DNA of 64,000 bases from CAIVVT01 sp963823095 (GCA_963823095.1 CAWGKI010000031.1:1-64000); one strand, 5' to 3'; positions 34,204 to 44,130 are shown, counted from the first letter of the stretch. Notes: generated by a model not told the origin, from the letters alone. Program-made: numbers and translations.

Positions 34204-35850
34204 ATGCAGGTTTGGGTTCAAGACTACAATCCGCTGGGTGTCACTTGGCTATCCGTTCTCATGGCCGCGCTGCCGGTCACTCTGCTTTTCTATCTGCTCG
34301 CCATTCGCAAGATGGCTGCCCATCGGGCTGCCGTCTGGGCATTCCTCTGCGGCGCAATACTGGCCCTCTTCGGCTTTCATATGCCCGCCACGATGGTGGC
34401 CGCCTCAGTCGGCTACGGGTTCGTGTATGCTTGCATACGGATTTCCTGGACGCTCGTCGCGGCGGTCTTCGTATATGACTTGACAGTCGAAAGCGGCCAT
34501 TTCGAAACCATCAAAGTCTCAATTGGAGGCATCACGGACGACCGTCGTCTGCAGGCCCTGTTGGTTGCACTGGCCTTTGGCGCTGTGCTCGAAGGCGCCG
34601 GCGGCGGGGGAGCGCCGTTGGCCATCTGCGGCGCGATGATGATCGGGCTCGGGTTCCGTCCGTTCGAAACTGCTCTGATGTGTTTGCTTGCCAACACGGC
34701 GCCGGTGGCGTTCGGGGGCATGGGGAATCCCATCCGCACTCTCCAAGCCGTCACCGGGCTCCCTGAAGCGGACCTGAGCGCGATGGTCGGCCGCATCGTC
34801 CCCATTGCCGCGGCCATCCTGCCGTTCTGGCTGGTGCGGACCATGACCGGCTGGCGGAACACGCTGCGGGTCTGGCCCGGCCTCGTCGCCTGCGCCCTTG
34901 CCTTCGGCGGGATCCAGTTCTTCTGGTCCAATTGGATTGACGGCACGCTGGTAGATGTTGTCGGCGGCATGTTCACGCTGTCGATCTGCGCGGTCTTCTT
35001 CCGCTTCTGGCACCCGTCTCCCATCTGGCGATATGAGAACGACCCCGTCCCGGATTCAGGCAAGAAGCGGCACTACAGCACGGCGCAGATCTTGCACGCC
35101 TGGTCTCCGTTCTTGCTGCTGGCCGTTTTCGTGGTCCTGTGGGGCGTGCCCGTCGTGAAGCACGCGGTGGAATCAACCGATTGCCGCATCCCGATGCCCG
35201 GCCTGCATAACCTGGTACAGCGGACTCCTCCAGTGGTCGACCGGCCGCGCCTTGAGCCGGCTCAGTTGGATGTCGCCTGGCTGTCCGCGGTCGGCACGGG
35301 AACGTTCTTCGCCGGTCTGCTGGCTGGTCCGTTGCTCGGCCTGTCGTTCGGCCGCACGCTGCGCGTTTTCGGCCGCACGTGTTACCGGTTGCGCTTCGGC
35401 GTCCTGGCCATCTCGGCGATGATCTGCCTGGGCTTCGTCACGCGCTATTGCGGCATGGACGCCATCATGGGTCTGGCCCTGACCCACACGGGCTGGTTCT
35501 ATCCGCTGTTTGGAACGCTGATCGGTTGGCTCGGCACGGCCCTGACGGGAACCGACGCCGGCGCCAATGCGCTTTTCGGCAGCTTGCAGGTGATCACCGC
35601 CAACAAGCTGGGTCTGAGCCCGGTGCTGATGGCCTCGGCCAACACTGCGGGCGGTGTTGTCGGGAAGATGATTGGCGCTCAGTCCATCGTCGTGGTCTGC
35701 GTTGCCACAGGGCTCGAAGGCAGGGAAGGCGACGTCTTCCGGGCGGTCCTGAAGCACAGCGTCGCGCTGGCGCTCATTATCGGCCTGATTGTGACCTTCT
35801 ACGCCTACGTGGCCCCCGGATGGATCCCGAGTGGGCACAAATTTTGGTAA
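34204..35850 (+). CDS. lldP: L-lactate permease
   Basis: This 548-residue, polytopic protein has about 13 membrane helices. VWVQDYNPLGVTWLSVLMAA begins it, GAVLEGAGGGGAPLAICGAM is the conserved glycine-rich loop, and TAPVAFGGMGNPIRTLQAVT and GTALTGTDAGANALFGSLQV are typical of LctP-family lactate/glycolate:proton symporters. Its last bases precede the RraA-like gene by about 60 bp, and the enolase-superfamily gene follows that. Such a cassette suggests uptake of a hydroxy acid for breakdown. Confidence 0.93.
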   Translation: MQVWVQDYNPLGVTWLSVLMAALPVTLLFYLLAIRKMAAHRAAVWAFLCGAILALFGFHMPATMVAASVGYGFVYACIRISWTLVAAVFVYDLTVESGHFETIKVSIGGITDDRRLQALLVALAFGAVLEGAGGGGAPLAICGAMMIGLGFRPFETALMCLLANTAPVAFGGMGNPIRTLQAVTGLPEADLSAMVGRIVPIAAAILPFWLVRTMTGWRNTLRVWPGLVACALAFGGIQFFWSNWIDGTLVDVVGGMFTLSICAVFFRFWHPSPIWRYENDPVPDSGKKRHYSTAQILHAWSPFLLLAVFVVLWGVPVVKHAVESTDCRIPMPGLHNLVQRTPPVVDRPRLEPAQLDVAWLSAVGTGTFFAGLLAGPLLGLSFGRTLRVFGRTCYRLRFGVLAISAMICLGFVTRYCGMDAIMGLALTHTGWFYPLFGTLIGWLGTALTGTDAGANALFGSLQVITANKLGLSPVLMASANTAGGVVGKMIGAQSIVVVCVATGLEGREGDVFRAVLKHSVALALIIGLIVTFYAYVAPGWIPSGHKFW

Positions 35851-35909
35851 AGGCCGGCGTTCAGCACGCCGTTAGCTTCAGTTCGCTTCGACAAGGAGTA
35901 AAGGAATCG

Positions 35910-36830
35910 ATGAGACGCAAAATCACGCAACTCGGGTTGTTCGCGGCAATGTGCGCGCTGCCGGCGATGGCCCAACTCGGCATGTTCAGTAAGGACCAAT
36001 TGATTGCCATCACCAGCGAATGGAAAGGCGAACGCTTCCCCGACGGACGCCCCAAGGTCCCGGACGAAGTCCTCGACAGACTGGCGAACGTGGACGCCGA
36101 AGAAGCCTGGGGTACGCTGCGCGGCGCGGGCTACAACCTGCAGTTTGAAGGGAACTTCCAGACCATCAATGTCAAGCTGGGCGGCCCTCGCCTGATAGGC
36201 AGAGCGGTCACATGCTCCTTCATCCCGCTGAGGCCCGATTTCAATAACTTCATCAACGAAACCGGGAAGAAGGAAGGCCGCGTCAGCCGGGGACAGAACT
36301 CCTGGGTGATCGACACTCTGGTGAAGCGCGACGTGATGGTCGTCGACCTCTTCGGCAAGATCGTGGACGGCACCATCATCGGCGATAACCTCGGTACCTC
36401 GATCATGACCAAGACCGGCACTGGACTTGTGGTAGACGGGTCCATCCGCGACGTCAGCGGCAATTCCGAGATCGAGGGTTTCCAGGTCTACGCGCGAGGC
36501 TTCCACCCCTCCGCACTGCGCGAAGTCACCCTCTCCGGCATTAACACGCCGATCCGTATCGGTCATGTCACAGTGCTTCCGGGCGATATCGTACTTAGCG
36601 ATCCGGAGGGAATCACCTTTATCCCGGCACACCTCGCCGAGCGAGTGGCGAACGAAGCCGAGCGCACCCACATTGTTGACGAGTGGGGCCACAAAATGCT
36701 CCGCGAGCGCAAGTACACGCCGGGCGAAATCGATACGCAATGGACTCCGAAGATGATCGAGGAGTTCAACGCGTACTGCGAATCCAAAGGATCCAAGATC
36801 CGCTACGAACAGAAAGGCAAGCGGCCCTAA
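35910..36830 (+). CDS. secreted RraA-like protein (HMG aldolase/RraA family)
   Basis: This 306-residue protein starts MRRKITQLGLFAAMCALPAM (signal peptide) at an ATG preceded by AAGGAG. The RraA/ligK fold follows: GPRLIGRAVTCSFIPLR, DVMVVDLFGKIVDGTIIGDN, IMTKTGTGLVVDGSIRDVSG and HVTVLPGDIVLSDPEGITFI. Members are aldolases or decarboxylases of 4-hydroxy-4-methyl-2-oxoglutarate type, or inhibitors of RNase E. An exported version is unusual. Its neighbours suggest a sugar-acid or hydroxy-acid catabolic step rather than RNase control. Confidence 0.82.
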   Translation: MRRKITQLGLFAAMCALPAMAQLGMFSKDQLIAITSEWKGERFPDGRPKVPDEVLDRLANVDAEEAWGTLRGAGYNLQFEGNFQTINVKLGGPRLIGRAVTCSFIPLRPDFNNFINETGKKEGRVSRGQNSWVIDTLVKRDVMVVDLFGKIVDGTIIGDNLGTSIMTKTGTGLVVDGSIRDVSGNSEIEGFQVYARGFHPSALREVTLSGINTPIRIGHVTVLPGDIVLSDPEGITFIPAHLAERVANEAERTHIVDEWGHKMLRERKYTPGEIDTQWTPKMIEEFNAYCESKGSKIRYEQKGKRP

Positions 36831-36849
36831 CGGCTGGCGAGGAACGACT

Positions 36850-38226
36850 ATGAACTGGTTTAAAACCAAAGTGAATGCGAGCCGCCGGGGATTTCTTGGC
36901 GGAGCGCTAGGCAGTGTGGCCGGCGCCGCCGCGCTGGGAACCATGTGGGCGGATGAGACGATCGAGGCTTACCAGGGCAACGTCAAAACCGCCTCCAAGC
37001 CATCCGAACTGAGAATCACCGACTTGCGCATAGCGCATATCGTCGGCGCGCCGATGAGTTGTCCCATCATCCGCATCGATACCAACCAGGGTCTCTACGG
37101 CTATGGCGAAGTGCGTGACGGTGCGAGCCCCACTTACGCGCTGATTCTCAAGAGCCGGTTGCTCGGCGAGAACCCCTGTAACGTTGACAAGATCTTCCGC
37201 AAGATCAAGCAGTTCGGCTTCACGGCCCGCCAGGCCGGCGGCGTCTGTGGGGTGGAAATGGCGTTGTGGGATCTGGCCGGCAAGGCCTACAACGTTCCGG
37301 CCTATCAACTGCTCGGCGGCAAGTTCCGCGACAAGATCCGTATTTACGTAGACACCACCGAATCGCACGATCCCAAGGTGTATGGGGATCGATTGAAGAA
37401 GCGCATGGAGCAGGGCTTCACGTGGCTCAAGATGGATCTGGGCTACGACCTGGTGGAGAAAACGCCTGGAACCGTCTCCCATCCGATTGACGTCACTTCG
37501 AAGACGACGGCCCGGACGCAGCATTTCTTCACTGGCGTCGAACTCACCGACAAGGGAGTGGCGATGATGTCGGACTACGTGGCGGCCATCCGCGAAGTAG
37601 TCGGCATGGAGGTTCCGCTTTCGGCCGACCACTTCGGGCACATCGGCGTGAACTCCTGCATCCGCCTCGGCAAAGCGCTCGAAAAGCACAACCTTGCCTG
37701 GCTGGAGGATATGATCCCCTGGCAGTTCACAGAGCAGTTGAAAGAGATCAAGACTGCCGTCAACATCCCGATCGCCACCGGCGAAGACATCTATTTGAAG
37801 GAGCCTTTCATCGAGCTCTGCCGGAACAACGCCGTCGACATCGTTCACCCCGACCTTGCTTCTTCGGGCGGGCTGCTGGAAACCAAGAAGATCGGCGATG
37901 CGGCCATGGAACTCGGTCACGCCATGGCCATGCATTTCGCCGGCACTCCGGTCAGTTTCATGGCCAATATCCATTGTGCCGCCGCGACTGAGAATTTCCT
38001 GGTGCTTGAAAATCACTCAGACGAGATTCCGTGGTGGCAGGACATCGTCACAGGGCCCGAAAAGCCGATCATCAACAAGGGATTCGTGGCCGTCCCGGAG
38101 ACCCCCGGCCTCGGTATCGAGCTGAATCCCGACGTCGTGAAGCAGCACCTCGCGCCGGGTACCGGCTACTTTGAGCCCACCGAGAAGTGGGATAAAGAAC
38201 GGAGTTGGGATCGCCTCTACAGTTGA
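36850..38226 (+). CDS. Tat-exported enolase-superfamily dehydratase
   Basis: This 458-residue protein begins with a twin-arginine signal (ASRRGFLGGALGSVAGAAAL). The mandelate racemase/muconate lactonizing fold follows: IIRIDTNQGLYGYGEVRDGA, GVCGVEMALWDLAGKAYNVP, then TWLKMDLG. Metal ligands come from SADHFG, WLEDMI and ATGEDIY, and VHPDLASSGGLLETKKIG and AMHFAGTPVSFMANIH follow. It resembles galactonate/galactarate dehydratases. Directly behind the RraA-like gene and lactate permease; a terminator (38241-38278) ends the set. Confidence 0.87.
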   Translation: MNWFKTKVNASRRGFLGGALGSVAGAAALGTMWADETIEAYQGNVKTASKPSELRITDLRIAHIVGAPMSCPIIRIDTNQGLYGYGEVRDGASPTYALILKSRLLGENPCNVDKIFRKIKQFGFTARQAGGVCGVEMALWDLAGKAYNVPAYQLLGGKFRDKIRIYVDTTESHDPKVYGDRLKKRMEQGFTWLKMDLGYDLVEKTPGTVSHPIDVTSKTTARTQHFFTGVELTDKGVAMMSDYVAAIREVVGMEVPLSADHFGHIGVNSCIRLGKALEKHNLAWLEDMIPWQFTEQLKEIKTAVNIPIATGEDIYLKEPFIELCRNNAVDIVHPDLASSGGLLETKKIGDAAMELGHAMAMHFAGTPVSFMANIHCAAATENFLVLENHSDEIPWWQDIVTGPEKPIINKGFVAVPETPGLGIELNPDVVKQHLAPGTGYFEPTEKWDKERSWDRLYS

Positions 38227-38240
38227 TTCCAACCCTCAGC

Positions 38241-38278
38241 GCGCCGCCGGTTTAGTGAGCCGGCGGCGCTTCTGTTTT
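38241..38278 (+). terminator. rho-independent terminator of the lldP cassette
   Basis: GCGCCGCCGG (38241-38250) pairs exactly with CCGGCGGCGC (38260-38269) around a 9-base loop, followed by TTCTGTTTT. Confidence 0.85.
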
Positions 38279-38327
38279 CCGCCGGCTCCTCGATTGTCAT
38301 TTCTTTGCCGGACTTTCGCGGTAATCT

Positions 38328-39728
38328 ATGACCATCATGCGCGCTTACGCGATTCTTTTACTGGTACTAGTCAGTACATCGGTCTATTCGCAAACCGGGG
38401 GGACGGGGAGTATGAGAGACCCCCGATCGGCCAGCTCGCAGAGCAGCAGCTCTGGAAGCATCGATCCCTGGCTCGCCGTGAGCGGCAACTATGACACTCC
38501 TTTGGACCAAACCGCCGGCACGCCCTATCCCATACGCAGATCGCTCAACGTGAGCGGCGGCTTCTCCATGGAAAAGTCCTTCCGCCGGACAGTCTTGGTT
38601 CTCGGCTACTCCGGTTCGGGCTTCGATTACATGGGCCACTCTGCCGGCGTTCGCGAGGGCTGGAGGTCTTCTAACGTGGCAAGCCTCGGGGTCAGCTCGC
38701 AGGTCACGCACCGGCTGACGCTCGACTTCGGGGAGACGGGCGGCGCAGCCAATGGCGGGTTTGGCTCTGCTGCCGCTGGGATGCAGTCCGGCGGGTTGGG
38801 TTTGCTCGGCTCGCTTGGCGTGGCCAGCGGTTATGTGCTGGGCGGAATCGCGGGACTTGGAGGCCTGTCAACCGGCCTGAACCCCTTGCAGAATGGTCTT
38901 GTCGATGCCGATTATTACGATCAAATGGCCTATTTCTCCGGGACCTCCGCAGGAGCCGGATTCCTGCTCTCCAGCCGCAGCATGTTGAACATAAGCGGAT
39001 CGGCCTCATTCATTCGCCGCGACGGCCAATCCTATAGCGACGCTAATTTGTTCGGCGCCCAGACGGTGTTCAGCACGCAGTTGTCACGCAGGTTTTCCAC
39101 CTATTTCGGGTATTCATTCAACAAGATCAACTTCGTTCAAAGCGTAGGTACTACAAACATGCAAAGCGGGTTTGCCGGGATCCGCTATGTTTTCTCCGCG
39201 CACGACCAGCTCAGCCTTTCGGTCAGCGACGGTTACATGCAATCGCAGTTTGTTTCGACCGTCGCCTTGCCTCCCGATGTGGCCGCCTTGCTGGGCGTCT
39301 CGACGACGACGACCGTGTCAAACAACAGCCGGTCCTTCCTGGGAGGCGCCTTCTCGTACAACCACACATTCCAGCGGGGTGGATTCGATGTAACTTGTAA
39401 TTCGACAATCGCCCCCGGCAACGACGTGATTCGGCTGGCCCGAACTCAGGGCTGTACCGTCAGCCTGAGCCGCAGGCTCACTCCCCGGTTTACCGTAGTC
39501 GGCATTGGCGGGTTCAGACGGTTGAACGGGTTGTCCCAATCCGGTGGCCGCTACGATGTCGCTACCGGCGGCATGTTGTTTTCCTACAGGGTATTCAAGG
39601 GCGTGTCGCTCACCGCGGGCGCGAATTACCGGGCTACGGAAATTCAACCGTCCGCGAGTTCGGCAACCGCGGTGTCGGCGAATGCTGGGCTTATGTGGTC
39701 GCCGAGCGACGGTATTCACCTCTTCTAG
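38328..39728 (+). CDS. outer-membrane beta-barrel protein, unknown
   Basis: This 466-residue protein has a signal peptide (MRAYAILLLVLVSTSVYSQ; ATG at 38328 or 38337). A serine-rich spacer follows, then many alternating strands (VLVLGYSGSGFDY, LTLDFGETGG, QLSLSVSDGY) and a C-terminal phenylalanine (SPSDGIHLF), the usual barrel signature. A glycine-rich loop (about 145-190) interrupts it. The protein is intact and no specific substrate is recognised. Confidence 0.75.
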   Translation: MTIMRAYAILLLVLVSTSVYSQTGGTGSMRDPRSASSQSSSSGSIDPWLAVSGNYDTPLDQTAGTPYPIRRSLNVSGGFSMEKSFRRTVLVLGYSGSGFDYMGHSAGVREGWRSSNVASLGVSSQVTHRLTLDFGETGGAANGGFGSAAAGMQSGGLGLLGSLGVASGYVLGGIAGLGGLSTGLNPLQNGLVDADYYDQMAYFSGTSAGAGFLLSSRSMLNISGSASFIRRDGQSYSDANLFGAQTVFSTQLSRRFSTYFGYSFNKINFVQSVGTTNMQSGFAGIRYVFSAHDQLSLSVSDGYMQSQFVSTVALPPDVAALLGVSTTTTVSNNSRSFLGGAFSYNHTFQRGGFDVTCNSTIAPGNDVIRLARTQGCTVSLSRRLTPRFTVVGIGGFRRLNGLSQSGGRYDVATGGMLFSYRVFKGVSLTAGANYRATEIQPSASSATAVSANAGLMWSPSDGIHLF

Positions 39729-39958
39729 CCGGCGTTGTTCAACGCTCCACACCTCGCCGCTCCACGGTAGGATGAGGTGTGCGGAAGCTGCCGCATCCAG
39801 CTGCTTCGGTTTGATATGCCTCAGACGCCTGGCGGGCATGCACATGCGGAGGGGCTTCCGAACTGCGATGGGTCAGCTTGCCCCCGTACTCAGCGGCAAC
39901 TCCCGAACAAGGCTCGCGAGCCGTTGCCCGGGTGCCGGCCCCCCATTGGACTTCAACC
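39729..39958 (+). other. leader region of the lysine operon
   Basis: This 230-bp stretch holds no gene I can support. GCGGAAGC at 39781-39788 and GCTTCCG at 39855-39861 could pair, but the conserved core of a lysine riboswitch is not visible. Confidence 0.4.
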
Positions 39959-40976
39959 ATGAACGTTTTATCTCTCACCCGCACTCTAATCGACATCGAG
40001 TCCATCACGGGGAATGAACTTCGGGTCGGCGAGTTTGTCTTCCAACAACTGTCGGAGCTGACCGCCAGGTTCGGCGGCGCTGCCGAGCGTATCGAAGTAG
40101 CGCCGGATCGTTACAACGTATTCGCTTGCTTTGGTGAGCCCGTAGTCACGCTCTCCACTCACCTTGACACCGTGCCTCCGTTCTTTCCGTCGCGGGAGGA
40201 CGACACCGATATCTGGGGGCGCGGCGCCTGCGACGTGAAAGGCATCATCGCCGCCATGCTTTGTTCCGCAGCCTCGCTTCTGGAACAGGGCGTCCGCAAC
40301 TTCTCTCTGCTCTTCGTCGTTGGCGAAGAGAAGGACAGCGCCGGCGCCTACTTCGCGGGCGCTCACCCGCGCGGCTCCCGCTTTCTGATCAACGGCGAAC
40401 CCTCCGGCAACCGTCTGGCCCTCGGCTCGAAAGGCACGCTGCGCTATGAGTTGAATACCACCGGGCGCGCGGCGCATTCCGCTTACCCGGAACTCGGCGA
40501 ATCGGCCATTCTGAAGCTGCTCGACGTCCTGGAACGCATTCGCAAGATCCAGCTTCCCGCCGACGACGTTCTTGGACCGTCCACCCTGAACATCGGTCTG
40601 CTTTCCGGAGGACGCGCTCCCAACGTTATCCCGGATTCCGCGAGCGCGGCCCTGATGTTCCGCCTGGTTGGCGATCCGGACCCCATCCGGGCCGCGGTCC
40701 GGCAAGCTGCCGGCAGGCGATGCGCAGGACAACGAAATCCTCTGCATTCCGGCCGTCCGGCTAGGTTCTCTGCCCGGCTTTGAGACCACGGTCGTGGCTT
40801 ACACCACGGACATTCCCGCCTTCGGCGGACAGTGGGGCCAGCCCTTCCTGATCGGTCCCGGCAGCATCCACGTCGCGCACTCCAGTCAGGAGCGGGTGCC
40901 GAAAGCGGAACTCTTCGAGGCTGTCGGGATCTACGCCCGAATGGTCCGGCAGTTGCTCGCGAGTGGCGCAAAATAG
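39959..40976 (+). pseudogene. dapE: M20 peptidase, probable succinyl-diaminopimelate desuccinylase, frameshifted
   Basis: The N-terminal frame has LIDIESITGNELRVGEFV, metal ligands in VTLSTHLDTVPPF, WGRGACDVKGIIAAML and LLFVVGEEKDSAGAYFA, and the dimer domain GSKGTLRYELNTTGRAAHSA. The C-terminal part (PAVRLGSLPGFETTVVAYTT, GPGSIHVAHSSQER) is in another frame; the shift is near 40700-40715. It is the first gene before asd, lysC, dapB and dapA, so DapE is the likely role; an acetylornithine deacetylase-like function is possible. A whole operon for lysine is expected to be intact, so an assembly indel is credible. Confidence 0.78.
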
Positions 40977-41001
40977 ACAGTTGAAGGATCCTGGAGTAGA
41001 G

Positions 41002-42057
41002 ATGAACGGGAAGACGCCAGTTGGCGTGCTCGGCGCCACCGGGATGGTGGGCCAGCACTTTGTGAATTTTCTGCAGAACCACCCGTGGTTTGAGATCACG
41101 TGGGTGGGCGCGAGCGATCGCTCGGCGGGGAAGAAGTACTGCGAGGCAACGAACTGGCGGCTGGAGGGCTCCATGCCTGCCGCTGTAGCTGAACTCACGG
41201 TCTCCGACTGCAAGCCGGACACCAATGCGCCCGAACTCGTATTCTCGGCGATGGACGCGAGCGTCGCGACCGAAATCGAGCGCGCGTTCGCCGAAGCGGG
41301 CCACACCGTGGTCTCCAATTCGAAGAACCACCGCATGGACCCCGATGTGCCGCTGCTCGTCCCCGAGATCAACGCGGACCACTTGCAGCTTCTGAAAGCG
41401 CAGAAAGAACTGCGCAAGTGGAAGGGGCAGATCGTCACCAACCCGAATTGCTCCACTGTAGCCCTTACGATGGGACTCGCGCCGCTGAAGCCGTTCGGTA
41501 TCAAAGCTGTCCTCGTGACGACCATGCAGGCCATCTCCGGCGCGGGCTACCCCGGCGTCCCGTCAATGGACATCATGGGCAACGTGATCCCCTACATCGG
41601 CGGGGAAGAAGAGAAAATGCAGGTGGAGACGCAGAAGATCCTCGGCTTCTTCGCCGGCGATCATATCGTCGATCTTCCAGCCGCGGTCAGCGCCCACTGC
41701 AATCGCGTCGCCGTCGTGGACGGCCACACGGTCGCCGTGTCCGTCACGCTCGAGCAGAAGGTCACCAAGGCCGAACTGCTCGCCGCTTATCGGACTTTTG
41801 ACGCCGTGCCCCAGCAAAAGGGGTTGCCCAGCGCGCCGAAGCCGGCCGTCCTATATCTCGACGAAGACAATCGTCCACAACCGCGGCGCGACGCCATGCG
41901 CGGTAACGGCATGACCGTTACAGTGGGCCGCTTGCGCGAGTGCCCCGTCCTCGGTTGGAAGTTCGTCTGTATGGGCCACAACACCATTCGCGGCGCCGCT
42001 GGCGCCGCGGTCCTCAACGCGGAGATGATGCTCGAGGAGGGCCTGATCCGTCGATGA
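41002..42057 (+). CDS. asd: aspartate-semialdehyde dehydrogenase
   Basis: This 351-residue protein has the NADP fold start KTPVGVLGATGMVGQHFVNF, the catalytic cysteine in IVTNPNCSTVALTM, and the substrate loop ISGAGYPGVPSMDIMGNVIP. It is of the archaeal/fungal-like type. The enzyme makes aspartate semialdehyde for lysine and methionine/threonine synthesis. ATG at 41002 follows GGAGTAGAG. Its stop overlaps the lysC start (ATGATC, ATGA). Confidence 0.95.
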   Translation: MNGKTPVGVLGATGMVGQHFVNFLQNHPWFEITWVGASDRSAGKKYCEATNWRLEGSMPAAVAELTVSDCKPDTNAPELVFSAMDASVATEIERAFAEAGHTVVSNSKNHRMDPDVPLLVPEINADHLQLLKAQKELRKWKGQIVTNPNCSTVALTMGLAPLKPFGIKAVLVTTMQAISGAGYPGVPSMDIMGNVIPYIGGEEEKMQVETQKILGFFAGDHIVDLPAAVSAHCNRVAVVDGHTVAVSVTLEQKVTKAELLAAYRTFDAVPQQKGLPSAPKPAVLYLDEDNRPQPRRDAMRGNGMTVTVGRLRECPVLGWKFVCMGHNTIRGAAGAAVLNAEMMLEEGLIRR

Positions 42058-43427
42058 TCGTCATGAAGTTCGGCGGCACGTCGGTGGAATCGGCTGCCGC
42101 CATCCGGCGAGTCGCGGGAATTGTCCAGGCGCGGCAGCACCGTCATCCCCTGGTGGTCGTCTCCGCCATGGGCAAGACGACAAACCGCTTGCTTGCCGCT
42201 GCCGATAAGGCCGCCGCGGGAAACCTCGAAGACGCTCACCGGGATATCGAAGAGCTGGAGACCTTTCACCGGCGCGAGCTGCGCGCCATCCTGCCCGCCG
42301 AGAAGCATTCGGAATTGGACGAGTTGCTGGAACGGCACTTCGTGGAACTGGAGGCGACTCTGGGCGAGGTGGCGGCGGCAGGCGAGGTCACGCCCAAGCT
42401 TTGGGACGAAGTCTCGAGCTACGGTGAACGCCTTTCGAGTGTCCTCGTCGCCATGGCGTTCACGTCTCTCGGGCTGCCCAGCGCTCATCTGGATTCCCGC
42501 CGGATGTTGGTGACCGACGGGCGCCACACTCAGGCCCTGCCGCTCTATGGCCGCACGTATGCCCGTTTTCGCGATAAGGCGGTTCCCATGCTGCGCGACT
42601 CCGTCGTGGTCATGGGAGGGTTCATCGGCGCGACCGCAGATGGCATCACTACCACCCTCGGCCGCGGTGGTTCCGACTTCTCCGCCTCCATCGCGGGAGC
42701 CGGGATCGGCGCGGAAGAGATCCAAATCTGGACCGACGTGGATGGCATGCTCACCTGCGACCCTCGCATCGTGCCGGGTGGACATCTGCTGAAAACCATC
42801 TCGTTCAACGAAGCCGCCGAGCTGGCCTACTTCGGCGCGAAGGTGCTCCACCCCTCTACGCTCCTGCCAGCCGTGGAGAAGGACATCCCGGTCCGCATCC
42901 TCAATTCCCGCCATCCGGAAGTCGAAGGCACGCGCGTTGTCGGCGAAATCGTTCACTCCACCAACCCCGTGAAGTCGATCTCGTGCAAGCGCGGGATTAC
43001 GGTGGTCAACGTTCGCAGTCTGCGCATGTTGATGGCGCACGGCTTCTTGCATCGCATTTTTGAAGTATTCGACCGCTATCGCACGCCCGTGGACATGGTG
43101 GCGACCACCGAAGTCAGCGTGTCCCTGACCATCGATCACACCCAATCTCTGTCCGAGATTGAAGCCGAGTTGTCGCGCATCGCCGAGGTGACCATCACTC
43201 CGGACCAGGCCGTCATCTGTCTGGTGGGAGAAGCGATTCGCGAGACGCCCGGTATCAGCGCGCGCATCTTTGGCGCGGTTCGCGACGTCAACGTCCGCAT
43301 GATCTCCCAAGGCGCGTCGTTGTTGAACTTCAGTCTGGTGGTAGACGACGGCGACCTGGTGCGCGCGGTCAAGGCGCTGCACGACGAGTTCTTCACCGAA
43401 CTGGATCCGCAGGTGTTTGAAGTATGA
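42054..43427 (+). CDS. lysC: aspartate kinase
   Basis: This 457-residue protein starts MIVMKFGGTSVESAAAIRRV, the KFGGTSV signature. The kinase domain includes TLGRGGSDFSASIAGAGIGA and QIWTDVDGMLTCDPRIVPGG. The C-terminal part has two ACT domains (TVVNVRSLRMLMAHGFLHRI and VICLVGEAIRETPGISARIF), the allosteric lysine site. It phosphorylates aspartate, the committed step. Start and stop overlap asd and dapB (ATGA at both), so the genes are translationally coupled. Confidence 0.95.
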   Translation: MIVMKFGGTSVESAAAIRRVAGIVQARQHRHPLVVVSAMGKTTNRLLAAADKAAAGNLEDAHRDIEELETFHRRELRAILPAEKHSELDELLERHFVELEATLGEVAAAGEVTPKLWDEVSSYGERLSSVLVAMAFTSLGLPSAHLDSRRMLVTDGRHTQALPLYGRTYARFRDKAVPMLRDSVVVMGGFIGATADGITTTLGRGGSDFSASIAGAGIGAEEIQIWTDVDGMLTCDPRIVPGGHLLKTISFNEAAELAYFGAKVLHPSTLLPAVEKDIPVRILNSRHPEVEGTRVVGEIVHSTNPVKSISCKRGITVVNVRSLRMLMAHGFLHRIFEVFDRYRTPVDMVATTEVSVSLTIDHTQSLSEIEAELSRIAEVTITPDQAVICLVGEAIRETPGISARIFGAVRDVNVRMISQGASLLNFSLVVDDGDLVRAVKALHDEFFTELDPQVFEV

Positions 43428-44125
43428 AACTCGCTTTGGTCGGTTACGGCAAGATGGGCAAGATGCTCGAACGGCTCGCGCCTGAATTCGGCTTCGAAGT
43501 CGCGCTCATCCTGGATGAGTTTAACAACGCGGATGGCGTGGGCCTGACCGATAAGAACTTCGCCGGGATCGACGCGGCCGTTGAATTCACCGCTCCCTCC
43601 ATCGCCGTTGGGAATCTGTTGCGCCTGGCCGAGTTGAAGGTTCCCACAGTTTGCGGCACCACCGGCTGGTCTGAAGATCTCGAGCGCGTTCGGTCCGCCT
43701 TTCAGGCCAACGCCGGGACGCTGGTTTACAGCGCGAACTTCTCCATCGGCGTGAACATTTTCCGCCGAGTTGTCTCCGAAGCCGCGAGTTGGATGTCGCG
43801 CCAACCGGGCTATGAAGCCTGGGCCTGGGAGATCCACCACAGCGCCAAGAAGGACGCTCCGTCGGGGACGCTGCACAGGCTGGTGGAAGACATGCGGCAA
43901 GCGGGGTACAATCGGCCCATCGACATGGCTTCGAACCGCGCGGGCGCGCATCCCGGCACGCACGAAATTGGCTTCGATTCCGTGGCGGATACTGTTACGA
44001 TGCGTCACGTAGCGCGAGGCCGCGAGGGGCTGGCGCAAGGGGCTTTACAGGCCGCTCGATGGGCTTCCGGCCATCGGGGCGTGTTCGAATTCGCCGAGAT
44101 TCTGTTTTCCGGGGACAAGGAGTAA
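43424..44125 (+). CDS. dapB: 4-hydroxy-tetrahydrodipicolinate reductase
   Basis: This 233-residue protein has KLALVGYGKMGKMLERLAPE (NAD(P) fold), AVEFTAPSIAVGNLLRLAEL, VCGTTGW, SANFSIGVNIFRRVV and the catalytic EIHHSAKKDAPSGTLHRLVE. It reduces the product of DapA toward tetrahydrodipicolinate. The ATG overlaps the lysC stop. It is shorter than the E. coli enzyme (273), as is usual in this group. Confidence 0.95.
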   Translation: MKLALVGYGKMGKMLERLAPEFGFEVALILDEFNNADGVGLTDKNFAGIDAAVEFTAPSIAVGNLLRLAELKVPTVCGTTGWSEDLERVRSAFQANAGTLVYSANFSIGVNIFRRVVSEAASWMSRQPGYEAWAWEIHHSAKKDAPSGTLHRLVEDMRQAGYNRPIDMASNRAGAHPGTHEIGFDSVADTVTMRHVARGREGLAQGALQAARWASGHRGVFEFAEILFSGDKE

Positions 44126-44130
44126 TCCAC

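Noticed and set aside
39729..39958. Lysine riboswitch in front of the lysine operon
   Set aside because: The leader can form some hairpins, but the conserved riboswitch core could not be found.
41787..43382. Minus-strand open frame of 531 codons
   Set aside because: It is antisense to asd/lysC and has no recognisable motif.
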